DNA of 64,000 nucleotides, taken from contig JAFLBB010000010.1 in assembly GCA_017304135.1 (NCBI GenBank), positions 26,157-90,156 on the forward strand. The letters are read 5' to 3'. Below, one piece after another: positions 20,175-29,132 of the stretch (its first letter is position 1; each line of letters begins with the position of its first letter). Origin of the DNA: Acidobacteriota bacterium. GTDB lineage: Bacteria; Acidobacteriota; Terriglobia; Bryobacterales; Bryobacteraceae. The notes under the pieces are model-generated. The model was not told the origin of the DNA. It saw only the letters and a list, made by a program, of their open reading frames with translations, and searched no databases. The position numbers and the translations under genes were made by a program.

Positions 20175-22323
20175 TTACAGCTATCCCCCGATGGAACAGC
20201 GCCGCGTGATGGGCAAGCGCATCACGCGCCTCGATGGCATGGAGAAGGCCGCGGGCAAGGCTAAGTACAACTCCGATGTGCGGCCGAAGGGCACCATTCA
20301 CGCCGTCGGCGTGTTCAGCCCGCATGCCCACGCCCGCGTGAAGTCGGTGGACACCTCGGCCGCGCAGCAGGCGCCGGGCTTTGCCGCCGTGAGCGTGGTT
20401 GCCGCGCCGGGAGCGGAGGTGAACTGGGCGGGGCAGGAAATCGCCTTCGTCGCCGCGCAGACCGAAGAGCAGGCCCGCGATTGCGCGCGGCTGATCAAAG
20501 TGGAGTACGAGGCATTGCCGCACCTGGTGCGGGAAGAGAACCTGGCCAAAGCCGGTTCACGCGGCAAGCCCGCGGGCGAACAGGTGACCGGTGATCCGGA
20601 GGCCGCCTTCTCCGCTGCGGGCGCGGTGACGCACGAAGCCGAGTACGGCATTCCCGTCATCACGCACTGCTGCCTGGAACCGCATGGCCAGATTGTGGCC
20701 TGGGACGGGGCGGCCAACAAGATCGAATACTGGCCTTCAACGCAGGCCATCTCAGCCGTCGGCGGCGATCTGGCCAAGCAACTGGAACTGCCCGCCACCC
20801 AAGTGCACTCGCATCAGGACCACATCGGCGGCGGCTTTGGCTCGAAGTTCCAGTCGGACCTGTGGGGCGCGCACGCAGCCAAGCTATCCAAGATGGCCGG
20901 CGGCAAGCCTGTGAAGCTCTACCTGGAACGGCGCGAGGAGTTGACCATCGCCGGCGTGAGACCGTCGGTGTTCGGCAAGGTGAAGCTGTCGGCCAGTGCG
21001 AGCGGGGAGATGACGGGCTGGGATTCCACCACCTGGATGACGGGCGGGTTTGCCGGCGGCGGTTTGAACGCCGACCTGCTGCCCTACGTCTTCCGCAATG
21101 TGGCCAACCGCCGCATCAATCACACAGCGGTGTCGACCAACAACGGCGCTTCGCGCGCCTGGCGCGCGCCGAACCATCCGCAGGTCTGCTACATCACCTG
21201 CGCGGCCATGGAGGACCTGGCCGCGAAGTTGAAGATGGACCCGATGGAGTTCTTCCTGAAGAACCTCGACAAGACGCCGCGCGCGGATACGTACAAAGCC
21301 CAGATTCTGAAAGCCGCCGAGATGATCGCGTGGAAACAGAACTGGAAGCCGCGCGGCTCCTCCACGGGAACCGTGAAGCGCGGCCTCGGCCTCGCACTCG
21401 GCACCTGGGGCGGCGCGGGCCATGCTTCGCGCTGCCGCACGACGATCAACCCCGATGGCTCAGTGCTGATCGAAATCGGCTCGCAGGATCTCGGCACCGG
21501 CACGCGCACGATCATCACGCAAGTGGTGGCCGAAACGCTTGGGCTGCCGATGGGCGGCATCACCCTGAAGCTAGGAGACAACAACTACCCGGCCTCGGGC
21601 GCCTCGGGCGGATCGACCACGGTGGGCGGCGTCAGCGCCTCGTCGCGGAAGGCTTCGGTGGACGCGCTGGATAAGCTGTTCGCCGCGGTAGCTCCTGCGC
21701 TTGGCGTTCCAGCCGACCAGTTGGAAGCGGTCGACTCGAAGATCCAGGTGAAGGGCAATGCGGCCAAATCGATGACCTGGAAAGCGGCCTGCGCCAAACT
21801 GGGCGTGAGCGCCATTATCGCGGAAAACGCCAACGATCCGCGCAACCCCGGCGGACTTACCACGGGCGGCGTCGGCGGCTGCCAGATGGCCGATGTTTCG
21901 GTGGACACCGAGACCGGCATCGTGAAGATCAACAAAGTCGTCGCCGTACAGGACGTCGGCCTGGTGATCAACCCGAAGACCTCCGACAGCCAGGTGTACG
22001 GCGGCGTCATCATGGGCATCTGCGCGGCGCTGATGGAAGAGCGCGTCATGGATGAAATGACGGGCCGCTTCCTGAACGCCGACATGGAGTTCTACAAGCT
22101 GGCCGGCGCTGGTGATATCGGGGAAATCGAAGTCCACATGGACATCACCCCCGACCATGACAAGCGCGGCGTGATCGGCATCGGCGAGCCGGCCACGGTG
22201 CCCACCATCGCCTGCATCGCCAACGCCGTGGCCAACGCCATCGGCGTGCGCGTGCCGGTGCTGCCGCTCACTCCCAAGAACGTTTTGAATGCGCTGCACA
22301 ACACGACAAGGAGGTTGGCCTAA
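20167..22323 (+). CDS. Aldehyde oxidase/xanthine dehydrogenase molybdopterin-binding subunit
   Basis: A 718-residue molybdenum subunit like PaoC (YagR), which holds the molybdopterin cofactor and oxidises the aldehyde or heterocycle. The catalytic glutamate is in GVIGIGEPATVPT. The molybdopterin-binding glycine-rich segments HIGGGFGSKFQ and GSQDLGTGTRTI are present. ATG 20167 has GGAGG upstream and overlaps the preceding stop by eight bases. Substrate cannot be fixed from sequence. Gene order Fe-S, Mo, FAD differs from E. coli paoABC (Fe-S, FAD, Mo). Confidence 0.93.
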   Translation: MPNYSYPPMEQRRVMGKRITRLDGMEKAAGKAKYNSDVRPKGTIHAVGVFSPHAHARVKSVDTSAAQQAPGFAAVSVVAAPGAEVNWAGQEIAFVAAQTEEQARDCARLIKVEYEALPHLVREENLAKAGSRGKPAGEQVTGDPEAAFSAAGAVTHEAEYGIPVITHCCLEPHGQIVAWDGAANKIEYWPSTQAISAVGGDLAKQLELPATQVHSHQDHIGGGFGSKFQSDLWGAHAAKLSKMAGGKPVKLYLERREELTIAGVRPSVFGKVKLSASASGEMTGWDSTTWMTGGFAGGGLNADLLPYVFRNVANRRINHTAVSTNNGASRAWRAPNHPQVCYITCAAMEDLAAKLKMDPMEFFLKNLDKTPRADTYKAQILKAAEMIAWKQNWKPRGSSTGTVKRGLGLALGTWGGAGHASRCRTTINPDGSVLIEIGSQDLGTGTRTIITQVVAETLGLPMGGITLKLGDNNYPASGASGGSTTVGGVSASSRKASVDALDKLFAAVAPALGVPADQLEAVDSKIQVKGNAAKSMTWKAACAKLGVSAIIAENANDPRNPGGLTTGGVGGCQMADVSVDTETGIVKINKVVAVQDVGLVINPKTSDSQVYGGVIMGICAALMEERVMDEMTGRFLNADMEFYKLAGAGDIGEIEVHMDITPDHDKRGVIGIGEPATVPTIACIANAVANAIGVRVPVLPLTPKNVLNALHNTTRRLA

Positions 22324-23300
22324 TGAACGCCTTTGAATACGCCTCTCCGGCTACGCTCAAGGAAGCCCTCGGGCTATTGGGTAACTCCTGGTCCGACGCG
22401 GCGGTTCTCGCCGGCGGCACCGATCTGTTGAGCCTGATGAAGGACCACATCGCCGAACCGAAGCGTGTGGTCAATATCAAGGGCATCAAGGAACTGGGCG
22501 GCATCACGAAGTCAGGCGGCGGGCTGCGCATCGGCGCCAACGCCACCGTGGATGAGTTGATGGAAAGCGCCGCCGTGCGCGCCGAGTATCCTTCGCTTGT
22601 GGCCGCCGCGCGCGGCATCGATTCACCGCAGGTGCGCAACATGGGCACCGTGGTGGGCGACCTGTGCCAGCGACCGCGCTGCTGGTATTACCGCAACGGC
22701 TTCGGCCTGCTGGCGATGAAGGGCGGCAAGAGCCTGGTGGAAAGCGGCCAGAATGAGTTTCACTCAATCTTCTCGAGCGGCCCGGCGAAGTTTGTCAGCG
22801 CCTCCAGCTTTGGTCCGGCGTTGATCGCGCTCGGCGCCAAAGTGAAGATCGCCAGCGCCTCGGGCAGTCGCGAGGTGGCCGTGGCCGACTTCTTCAAAGC
22901 GCCCACCGGCGACGGCGACCGCGAGATCGATCTCAAGCCGAATGAGATCGTCACCGAGATCGTCGTGCCCGCCGCCAAGGGCGCCAAGAACGCCACCTAC
23001 GAGGTGCGCAACAAGGAAGGGCTCGACTGGCCGCTGGCCACGGCGAGCGTCGTCCTCACGATGAAGGGCGCCAACGTCGCCACGGCGAAGATCGTACTCG
23101 GCCACGTCGGGCCGACGCCGGTGGTTGCCGCCGATGCCGCCAGTTCGCTCGCCGGCAAAGCGATCAACGAAGAGACGGCCACGGCCGCGGGCAAAGCCGC
23201 CGTCGCCGGTGCGAAGCCACTCTCGGACAACGGCTACAAGGTGCAACTGGCGGCCGTGGCCGTCAAGCGCGCCCTGCTGGCCGCCGCGGGCAAGGCGTAA
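22323..23300 (+). CDS. Aldehyde oxidase/xanthine dehydrogenase FAD subunit
   Basis: A 325-residue FAD-binding subunit like PaoB (YagS). The flavin-binding loop LAGGTDLLSLMK and NMGTVVGDLCQ are visible. The CQRPRCWYYRNG segment with nearby cysteines matches the extra [4Fe-4S] insert seen in PaoB-type subunits rather than classical xanthine dehydrogenase. Its start overlaps the preceding stop by one base (TAATG). It passes electrons from FAD to an acceptor that is not encoded here. Confidence 0.92.
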   Translation: MNAFEYASPATLKEALGLLGNSWSDAAVLAGGTDLLSLMKDHIAEPKRVVNIKGIKELGGITKSGGGLRIGANATVDELMESAAVRAEYPSLVAAARGIDSPQVRNMGTVVGDLCQRPRCWYYRNGFGLLAMKGGKSLVESGQNEFHSIFSSGPAKFVSASSFGPALIALGAKVKIASASGSREVAVADFFKAPTGDGDREIDLKPNEIVTEIVVPAAKGAKNATYEVRNKEGLDWPLATASVVLTMKGANVATAKIVLGHVGPTPVVAADAASSLAGKAINEETATAAGKAAVAGAKPLSDNGYKVQLAAVAVKRALLAAAGKA

Positions 23301-23320
23301 CGCACACACACCCGAACCGC

Positions 23321-23355
23321 GAAACCCCCGGCGGCCCCGAGCCTCCGGGGGTTTC
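23321..23355. terminator. Hairpin after the aldehyde oxidase operon
   Basis: GAAACCCCCGG (23321-23331) and CCGGGGGTTTC (23345-23355) form a perfect 11-bp stem with a 13-base loop, 20 bases after the last oxidase gene. There is no clean T-tract after it (GTATTC), so termination may be partial and allow read-through into the 71-residue gene. Confidence 0.6.
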
Positions 23356-23375
23356 GTATTCTGGAGGACAGCATC

Positions 23376-23591
23376 ATGGAAACCACCGGATCGAGCCTCA
23401 TCAACGACGACCGCTGCGACCTCCTGCGCTGGAAGGGCCTCTACATCCAGGCCGAGTGGGACCCCAGTGTGCCGCACTCGGGCGACCGTAATTTCTGGTG
23501 CCACAAGACGCAAACCTGCACCGGGCCCGATGGGCGCATCGTGGACGACTACGAGTGCAATGAAACGCGCTCCTGCTACAAGCCGCTGTAG
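23376..23591 (+). CDS. Small cysteine-containing protein, unknown
   Basis: A 71-residue acidic protein with five cysteines (14, 42, 48, 61 and 67), clustered in the second half around WCHKTQTCTGPDG and CNETRSCYKPL. It has no signal peptide or membrane segment and matches no family I know. A strong GGAGG precedes the ATG by eight bases, supporting translation. It sits after the oxidase operon's hairpin and before the promoter of the subtilase-CHAT block, so it could belong to either. It could be a metal-binding accessory protein or a protease substrate; this is speculative. Confidence 0.65.
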   Translation: METTGSSLINDDRCDLLRWKGLYIQAEWDPSVPHSGDRNFWCHKTQTCTGPDGRIVDDYECNETRSCYKPL

Positions 23592-23619
23592 GCCCGGCGC
23601 CGCGCCGCGGCCGCTTTGC

Positions 23620-23648
23620 TTGACTCCGCCCGCCCCCTTGCGTAGACT
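23620..23648 (+). promoter_or_regulatory. Sigma-70 promoter of the subtilase-CHAT operon
   Basis: TTGACT (23620-23625) and TAGACT (23643-23648) are spaced by exactly 17 bases. Predicted transcription would begin near 23655, giving a leader of about 120 nt before the subtilase ATG. This is one of the best promoter matches in the window. Confidence 0.65.
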
Positions 23649-23664
23649 CGCTCCCAGATTCCAT

Positions 23665-23703
23665 GCGCTTCCGGAGGGGAAGCGCCGGGGCCACTGGGGG
23701 CCC
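23665..23703 (+). promoter_or_regulatory. Two hairpins in the subtilase mRNA leader
   Basis: GCGCTTCC (23665-23672) pairs perfectly with GGAAGCGC (23678-23685) around the five-base loop GGAGG. A second stem follows, GGGCC (23688-23692) with GGCCC (23699-23703). Both lie in the long leader between the predicted promoter and the subtilase gene. The loop exposes a Shine-Dalgarno-like GGAGG that precedes no gene. Confidence 0.4.
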
Positions 23704-23773
23704 TAACCTAACCACGCACCATCCCGGCGCGCCTGCTGTGAGGCGCCAAGCCGCGGCATCATCGGGAGGACAC

Positions 23774-24967
23774 ATGAAACGTGAACATGTTATTTTGCGG
23801 ACCTTCGGTCCGGGCAGCGGGGGCGGCTTTCTGAGCGGAGGTCCGGGCGGGCTGCCCGCGGCCGCACCTGCGCCGGCCCGCGTCGGTGTTGAGATGGAGA
23901 TGCTGAGCGCAGGCGATGCGGCCAGGATAGCCAAGAAGCAAGAGGTGGCCGCGGTGGCCCCGGTGATGCCGATGAAACTCGTCGAGCCGCTCGATGAGGG
24001 CCTGGCCGCACCTACGGCCGCCGGGGTTGATTGGGGCGTGGAGGCCGTCGGGGCGCTGAACTCGCCGTTCACTGGAGACGGCATCGTCGTGGCCGTGCTC
24101 GACACCGGCATCGACGCCGCGCATGCGGCCTTTCAAGGAGTGACGCTCGTGCAGCGCAGCTTCACCGGCAGCGCCGACGCAAGCGACGACCACGGCCACG
24201 GCACGCATTGCGCCGGCACCATCTTCGGCCGCGACGTGACCGGCGTGCGCATCGGCGTGGCCCGCAGCGTGAAGAAAGCCCTCATCGGCAAGGTGCTCGG
24301 GCCCGGCGGCGGCGGCAGCCACCAGATTGTCCAGGCCATTCAATGGGCCGTCACCGAAGGCGCCAACGTCATCTCGATGTCGCTGGGCATGGACTTTCCC
24401 GGCTACCAGAAACAGCTCGTCACCCAGGCCGGCATGCCGGAGGAGGTGGCCACCTCGATGGCGCTGGAAGGCTACCGCATGAACGTTTTGCTGTTTGAGC
24501 GCCTCGCCGCGATGGTGCTGGCGATGAGCGACTTCATGCAGACCACGCTGCTCATTGCCGCCGCCGGCAACGAAAGCCGCACCAACATCGACCCCGACTT
24601 CAAGATCGCCGTCGCCCCGCCCGCGGTGTCTGAAGGCATGATCTCAGTGGCCGCGCTCGGGCGCACGGCCAATGGCCTCACGCCAGCTTCGTTCTCCAAC
24701 ACCGGCGCGCTCATTGCCGGACCGGGCGTGGCCATCACCTCGGCCAAGCGCGGCGGCGGGCTGGTTTCGATGAGCGGCACAAGCATGGCCACACCGTGCG
24801 TGGCCGGCGTGGCCGCGTTGTGGGCGCAGAAACTCAGCGCCGCCGGGCCGCTCAACACGAAGATCCTCACGGCGCGGCTGCTTGCCTCCGGCACGAGCAA
24901 CGGCATCGCCCCCGGCGTCGCGCCGGGCGACATCGGCAGCGGTCTTGTCCAGGCCCCGGCGAACTAG
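23774..24967 (+). CDS. Cytosolic subtilisin-like serine protease (S8) with prodomain
   Basis: A 397-residue S8 protease. The catalytic triad is Asp110 (VAVLDTGID), His142 (HGHGTHCAG) and Ser337 (MSGTSMATP), with oxyanion Asn266 in AAGNES. Residues 1-75 have a glycine/proline-rich stretch and a segment (VAAVAPVMPMKLVEP) resembling an I9-type inhibitory propeptide. There is no signal peptide, so it is probably an intracellular zymogen. GGGAGGA precedes ATG 23774. It lies 36 bases upstream of the CHAT protease gene under the same likely promoter. Confidence 0.9.
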   Translation: MKREHVILRTFGPGSGGGFLSGGPGGLPAAAPAPARVGVEMEMLSAGDAARIAKKQEVAAVAPVMPMKLVEPLDEGLAAPTAAGVDWGVEAVGALNSPFTGDGIVVAVLDTGIDAAHAAFQGVTLVQRSFTGSADASDDHGHGTHCAGTIFGRDVTGVRIGVARSVKKALIGKVLGPGGGGSHQIVQAIQWAVTEGANVISMSLGMDFPGYQKQLVTQAGMPEEVATSMALEGYRMNVLLFERLAAMVLAMSDFMQTTLLIAAAGNESRTNIDPDFKIAVAPPAVSEGMISVAALGRTANGLTPASFSNTGALIAGPGVAITSAKRGGGLVSMSGTSMATPCVAGVAALWAQKLSAAGPLNTKILTARLLASGTSNGIAPGVAPGDIGSGLVQAPAN

Positions 24968-25003
24968 CCGCGCGGGCGTGGCATCATAACCAGGGAGATT
25001 CGT

Positions 25004-27130
25004 TTGAAACAGATCACCTTTGAGCTGTTGCGGCACGGGCCGCCCAACAACCAGTTGCTCTCGCCGCTCACGCAGTATCTGGCCCTCTGCGAGAACCACC
25101 CGGCCACCACGCTCCAGATGCCCTTTGAGCACAACCAGTTCCTGCACCGCCACCGCGCGCTGAGCTACGCGCTGCGCGGCAACGATCCGACGGGGAACCT
25201 GGATGAAGCGCGCTCGTTCCAGGTGAAGGACACGGCGCGGGTTCTCGGCGAACTGCTGGGCCAGGTGCCGGGCCTGGTGGCCGAGATGAACCGCGACCAC
25301 GTGAACGGGGGCGACGCCTGCGCCGAGCGGGAAGGCAGCCGCGCCACGCATTTCCGCATGGTTTTGTCGGCCTCTGAGCTGGCCTTACTGCCCTTTGAGC
25401 TCGCCCTCTCGCCGCCCGGCTTCCCCGGCGCGGGTGAACCGCTTCTGCTCCAACTGCAAGACCCGGTGTGCCTCACCCGCGAGGTGCGCCGCATCGCCGA
25501 ACGTACGCTGACGTGGCCGCAACAGCCGAGGGTGCTCTTCATCTCCGCCTTTCCTGGCAACTCGGCGCCGCAGGGCCTCGTGCCGCGCCACCTGCGCATT
25601 CTTCACCAGTTGCTCGACCCGTGGGCCGATTACTCGCAGCCCGAGGAGTCGCGGCTCAAGCACCTCATCACGCATCTGGACAACGCAACCAGCGACGACA
25701 TCGCACAGGCCTGCGCCGGCGAGCAATATTCGCATGTGCACATTCTCGCCCACGGCAAGGAGTATCGCGACGGGTTCGACTTCCGTTACGGGCTCGCGCT
25801 CGAAAACCGGCTCGCTCCCGGCACGTCCGATGTCGTCAGCGGGGAACGCCTCGCCACGGCGCTGCGGCCGATGCAATCGCAGCCCGGCCGGCAGGGGTCG
25901 CGGCCGCTGGTGGTGACGCTCGCCAGTTGCGATTCCGGCAATCAGGGCACGGTGTATGGACTCGGCGGCAGCGTCGCCCACGCCTTGCACCAGGCCGAAA
26001 TTCCGATCGTCATCGCCAGCCAGTTCCCGCTCTCCGTCGATGCCTCGCGCGAATTCGTCCTGCTGCTCTATGAGGCCCTGCTGTGGGGCAAGGACCCGCG
26101 CATCGCGCTGAACACCCTGCGCCGCCGCCTGCACACCCTCTACGCGAATACGCACGACTGGGCCAGCGTCTCGGCCTACGCATCCCTGCCGGAGAACTTC
26201 GAACAGTGGCTGGCTGAAGCCGAGACCCACCAGAATATCCGCGGCATGGAAGCGGCCCTCAGCTTCGCCGACTCGGTTACGGAAAAAGTGGACGAAGAAC
26301 GCGGGACGCCGACGGGATCCAGCCCCACCCCCACGCCGCCGCCCACGCCCGGCGTGAAAACGGACGACCTCACCGCGCTGCTGGACACCGCGTCGCGGCG
26401 AATGGACGAAGGGCGCGCGCGCATTGAGGCCCTGTTCCCGCGGCAGCCGCACAACGTTGCGAAGCTGGCCGGCAAACTCGCCGCCATTGAGAAGCGCTGC
26501 GCGCAAGCCTGTTTTTACTTCGCCGACAAGAGCCCAAATCGCGGCGCCGAACTGACCCGGCGCTGGCAGTCCATGTTGCACAAGTCGCGCCAACACTACT
26601 GGCTTGTCTTTGAAACCGACCGCAGCCAGTCGTGGGCGATCTTGCAGTATCTCTCGCTCGACCTCATTCTGCGGCGGCTGCACAGCCCGCTGTCCGACCC
26701 CGAGCTTACGCTTGACCCACACGAGGAGCACAACCAGCCCGCCGTGCTGTGGAAGCTCGTCCACGATCTTTCGCTCAACGATCTGCGCGGGAAGGACGAG
26801 AAGTTCCGTCTGTGGGCGCTCGGCAATCTTGTCGAACTCTATCTGCTGGCGCCTCTGGTCGACAAGCTCCAGATCGAGTTGCCCGCCAGCCGCAAGCCGC
26901 CTCGGGCGCCCGCCGCGGCGCAGGCGGGTGCAATCGGGCGCGACCGGGCGATCCAACATGCGCGCACGCTGATCGACATCGCCGGCCCGGCCTCGTGGGA
27001 TGTCTACTGCACGCGGCGGCAGGTTCTTCGTTACGCGATCTGGTTTCCTGAGATCGCCGACGTCGGCGGTGTCAACGACCTGGCATGGGAACTGGCTCGC
27101 ATTCTGCCGGCCAAGCAGCCGGTGAGTTAA
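25004..27130 (+). CDS. CHAT-domain caspase-like cysteine protease
   Basis: A 708-residue protein. The CHAT (separase/caspase-like) domain lies at about residues 115-400. The catalytic dyad is visible as His250 in VHILAHGKEY and Cys309 in VTLASCDSGNQG. Residues 1-110 form an unrecognised N-terminal domain. A proline/threonine-rich linker (about 435-450) leads to a 250-residue helical C-terminal region, a plausible sensor or partner-binding part. Translation starts at TTG 25004 behind GGGAG. It is co-directional with the subtilase gene. Similar proteases act in bacterial conflict systems; that role here is inference. Confidence 0.88.
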   Translation: MKQITFELLRHGPPNNQLLSPLTQYLALCENHPATTLQMPFEHNQFLHRHRALSYALRGNDPTGNLDEARSFQVKDTARVLGELLGQVPGLVAEMNRDHVNGGDACAEREGSRATHFRMVLSASELALLPFELALSPPGFPGAGEPLLLQLQDPVCLTREVRRIAERTLTWPQQPRVLFISAFPGNSAPQGLVPRHLRILHQLLDPWADYSQPEESRLKHLITHLDNATSDDIAQACAGEQYSHVHILAHGKEYRDGFDFRYGLALENRLAPGTSDVVSGERLATALRPMQSQPGRQGSRPLVVTLASCDSGNQGTVYGLGGSVAHALHQAEIPIVIASQFPLSVDASREFVLLLYEALLWGKDPRIALNTLRRRLHTLYANTHDWASVSAYASLPENFEQWLAEAETHQNIRGMEAALSFADSVTEKVDEERGTPTGSSPTPTPPPTPGVKTDDLTALLDTASRRMDEGRARIEALFPRQPHNVAKLAGKLAAIEKRCAQACFYFADKSPNRGAELTRRWQSMLHKSRQHYWLVFETDRSQSWAILQYLSLDLILRRLHSPLSDPELTLDPHEEHNQPAVLWKLVHDLSLNDLRGKDEKFRLWALGNLVELYLLAPLVDKLQIELPASRKPPRAPAAAQAGAIGRDRAIQHARTLIDIAGPASWDVYCTRRQVLRYAIWFPEIADVGGVNDLAWELARILPAKQPVS

Positions 27131-27156
27131 TCGGCCCGCTATCCTGAGACCAGCAC

Positions 27157-27429
27157 ATGGGCTTCGCACTGTGGACCGACGACGACACCGCCTGGGCTGC
27201 CGGCACGCATGAATACCGGCCGATGGGCATCGCCGTGATCGCGCGGTCGAGTGTGTTTGCGGCGCGCGACTTCCGTCCGGCGCGCCGTCTGCCCGTGCGT
27301 TCCGGACCTCATTTCCGGGGCCTGTTTGCCTCGCTCGGCGACATGAACGCGTTCCTTGGCCGGAGCCGGTCACAAGACGCGAAAAAAAATATGCGGCAGG
27401 GTTCAAGCCGACAGCTGGCAATCACTTAG
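27157..27429 (+). CDS. Possible small protein after the CHAT gene
   Basis: A 90-residue open frame starting MGFALWTDDDTAWAAG, 26 bases after the CHAT stop and co-directional. Composition is protein-like up to about residue 75, then the tail passes through a run of eight A's (near 27383-27390) and looks less natural, so a frameshift is possible. There is no strong ribosome binding site and no recognised family. Co-transcription with the protease genes is likely if it is real. Confidence 0.4.
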   Translation: MGFALWTDDDTAWAAGTHEYRPMGIAVIARSSVFAARDFRPARRLPVRSGPHFRGLFASLGDMNAFLGRSRSQDAKKNMRQGSSRQLAIT

Positions 27430-27515
27430 CGCGAGATTTCGAGTCCTCGCCGGGGGCCTCGCCGATCCGATTTTCCGAATCCTCGTCCTACACTCGGAAC
27501 GCGAGAGGATTCGCC

Positions 27516-28877
27516 ATGAACCGCACCCCATTCCTCACCCCGTTCCGCCTCCGGCTGGCCGCACTCGAAGAAGGCAGCGGCGGCGCGCTTCGCCTGCCCC
27601 CCTTCACCACCACCCTATCGGACGCGCAAGCGCGCGTGGACCCTGTCACGGGAGACGCCGTGCTCACTTGCATGCCACTTGATGACGGCCTGCGGCTGGG
27701 CTTGACCGAGCGCGAAGAACAACGCCTGCGGGCCCATCTTTATGACGCCGGCGCGGCGCGCCTGGGGCGCAGGCTGGCAGCGTTTCCCGCTGTTGCGGGC
27801 GAGGTCCCGGTGGTCGATCTCGCTTTGCCCGCACTCGAAAAACGAATGGCCCCGGCGCGGGCGGAGATGTGGCGGGGAGCAGACGGCGAGGCCGGCGATG
27901 GCGGATACGCTCAGGCCATCGCCTCGGGCTGGCTGGCGGCACGGCAGGACGCGGCGCCGCTGCCGCCGCTGAGCTGGTCGCACGAATGCCGGCTCTCGGG
28001 CCACATGGCGCGCGCGTTGCTGAAGCCGCTGTGGGAGTCGTATCAGGGCGCATCGCCGATGGCTTCGATTCCGGCCAACGCGGCCTACCAGGCGCGGATG
28101 GAAGTGACGCTGCCGGGCCATGCGATGAGCGGCTGGTACGGGCTCGGGCCGGAGCGCACGCATGGGTTCTTCAAATCGTTGACGCGGGTCTCGGCATCGG
28201 TCCAGCGGGCGTTGCGCAACTGGCTGCCGCTGCTCTGGATGGGCGACGGCGAACTGTTTCACACGCCGAGGGAGGGTGTGTCGCTGCTCGCCTATGCGTC
28301 GCTGCCGGCGCTGCTGGCGCGCTCGCGGCGCAACTATACCTACGATCCGGTGGACAACTCAAGCTGGCTGCAGGCGCTCACCTACGCCACGCGGCGGCTG
28401 CAGAAACAACTGCAGGTCTGGTATCCGGCGCTGGCCGCGCTGGACCATCCTGCTGCTGAACTGGTTCACCCGCGCTGGCATTCCCGTTGGAGCGGCGACC
28501 TGATGCGCAACGGCAAACGGATTCAGACGCTGCTGGCCAATGAGGCGTGGCTGATCGATCAGTTCGTCAACTTCGCCGCCGGTATGGAAGACCTTGCCGG
28601 CCGGCCATCGTTGAACGGTTGCATCCGTACAGGACGCGAGTTGCACGGGGCCTTGGACGCGCGGCTGCGGCGCTGGTGGGACGGCCGCCAGGCGCAGGCC
28701 GTGAACAGCCTTCTTCTCATCGAGGCCACCTCGGCGCTGACGCGGGAGCCGGTGACCCTCTCCATTTCCCTACGCAAACTGGTGTCGCGACAGGCCCCCG
28801 AAGGGCCTCTGGTCATGTCGGCGCACCGGGGCCCAGAGGCCCCGGCGGATCCGTCTGATGCGGGCGAGGCCGCTTAG
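27516..28877 (+). CDS. Unrecognised 453-residue protein linked to the protease block
   Basis: A tryptophan-rich, probably helical soluble protein with no signal peptide or membrane helices. Conserved-looking segments include [25 protein letters not shown]-like [20 protein letters not shown] and [19 protein letters not shown] recognise no family or catalytic motif. AGAGGA lies six bases before the ATG, and TACACT (27490-27495) could be its own -10. It is the last gene of the co-directional accessory block, and its stop overlaps the convergent small membrane gene by four bases. It is a candidate substrate or effector of the proteases. Confidence 0.75.
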   Translation: MNRTPFLTPFRLRLAALEEGSGGALRLPPFTTTLSDAQARVDPVTGDAVLTCMPLDDGLRLGLTEREEQRLRAHLYDAGAARLGRRLAAFPAVAGEVPVVDLALPALEKRMAPARAEMWRGADGEAGDGGYAQAIASGWLAARQDAAPLPPLSWSHECRLSGHMARALLKPLWESYQGASPMASIPANAAYQARMEVTLPGHAMSGWYGLGPERTHGFFKSLTRVSASVQRALRNWLPLLWMGDGELFHTPREGVSLLAYASLPALLARSRRNYTYDPVDNSSWLQALTYATRRLQKQLQVWYPALAALDHPAAELVHPRWHSRWSGDLMRNGKRIQTLLANEAWLIDQFVNFAAGMEDLAGRPSLNGCIRTGRELHGALDARLRRWWDGRQAQAVNSLLLIEATSALTREPVTLSISLRKLVSRQAPEGPLVMSAHRGPEAPADPSDAGEAA

Positions 28878-29119
28878 TCCCCGGCGGGCTGCCCGGCATC
28901 GCGGCGCCGCTCGGCGACCACGCTCGCCAGTGCCATCGCCGCCACAACCACATTGGCGACAATCACGGGCGCGGCTTGGATCATCACGCCGTAGCCGATC
29001 CACAGCAGCGCGGCAAGGGCCTGCACAATGCGCAGCGAGGCCGGCTTGCGGAAGAAGTAGGAGCAGGCAAACACCGCCGTGGCCACCCATCCGATCGATT
29101 GCAGGAGGATCTCTTTCAT
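28874..29119 (-). CDS. Small YgjV/SWEET-like membrane protein
   Basis: An 81-residue protein with three membrane segments (about 5-20, 29-45 and 47-66). The pattern [33 protein letters not shown] resembles the YgjV family of small inner-membrane proteins. ATG 29119 is chosen because upstream residues are arginine-rich and non-membranous. It follows the HAD phosphatase gene by 13 bases and is probably its operon partner. Confidence 0.7.
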   Translation of the reverse strand: MKEILLQSIGWVATAVFACSYFFRKPASLRIVQALAALLWIGYGVMIQAAPVIVANVVVAAMALASVVAERRRDAGQPAGD

Positions 29120-29132
29120 CGTGGTCGCGGCC

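Noticed and set aside
25385..27421. 678-codon minus-strand open frame
   Set aside because: Arginine-rich shadow of the CHAT protease gene, whose active-site motifs are clear.
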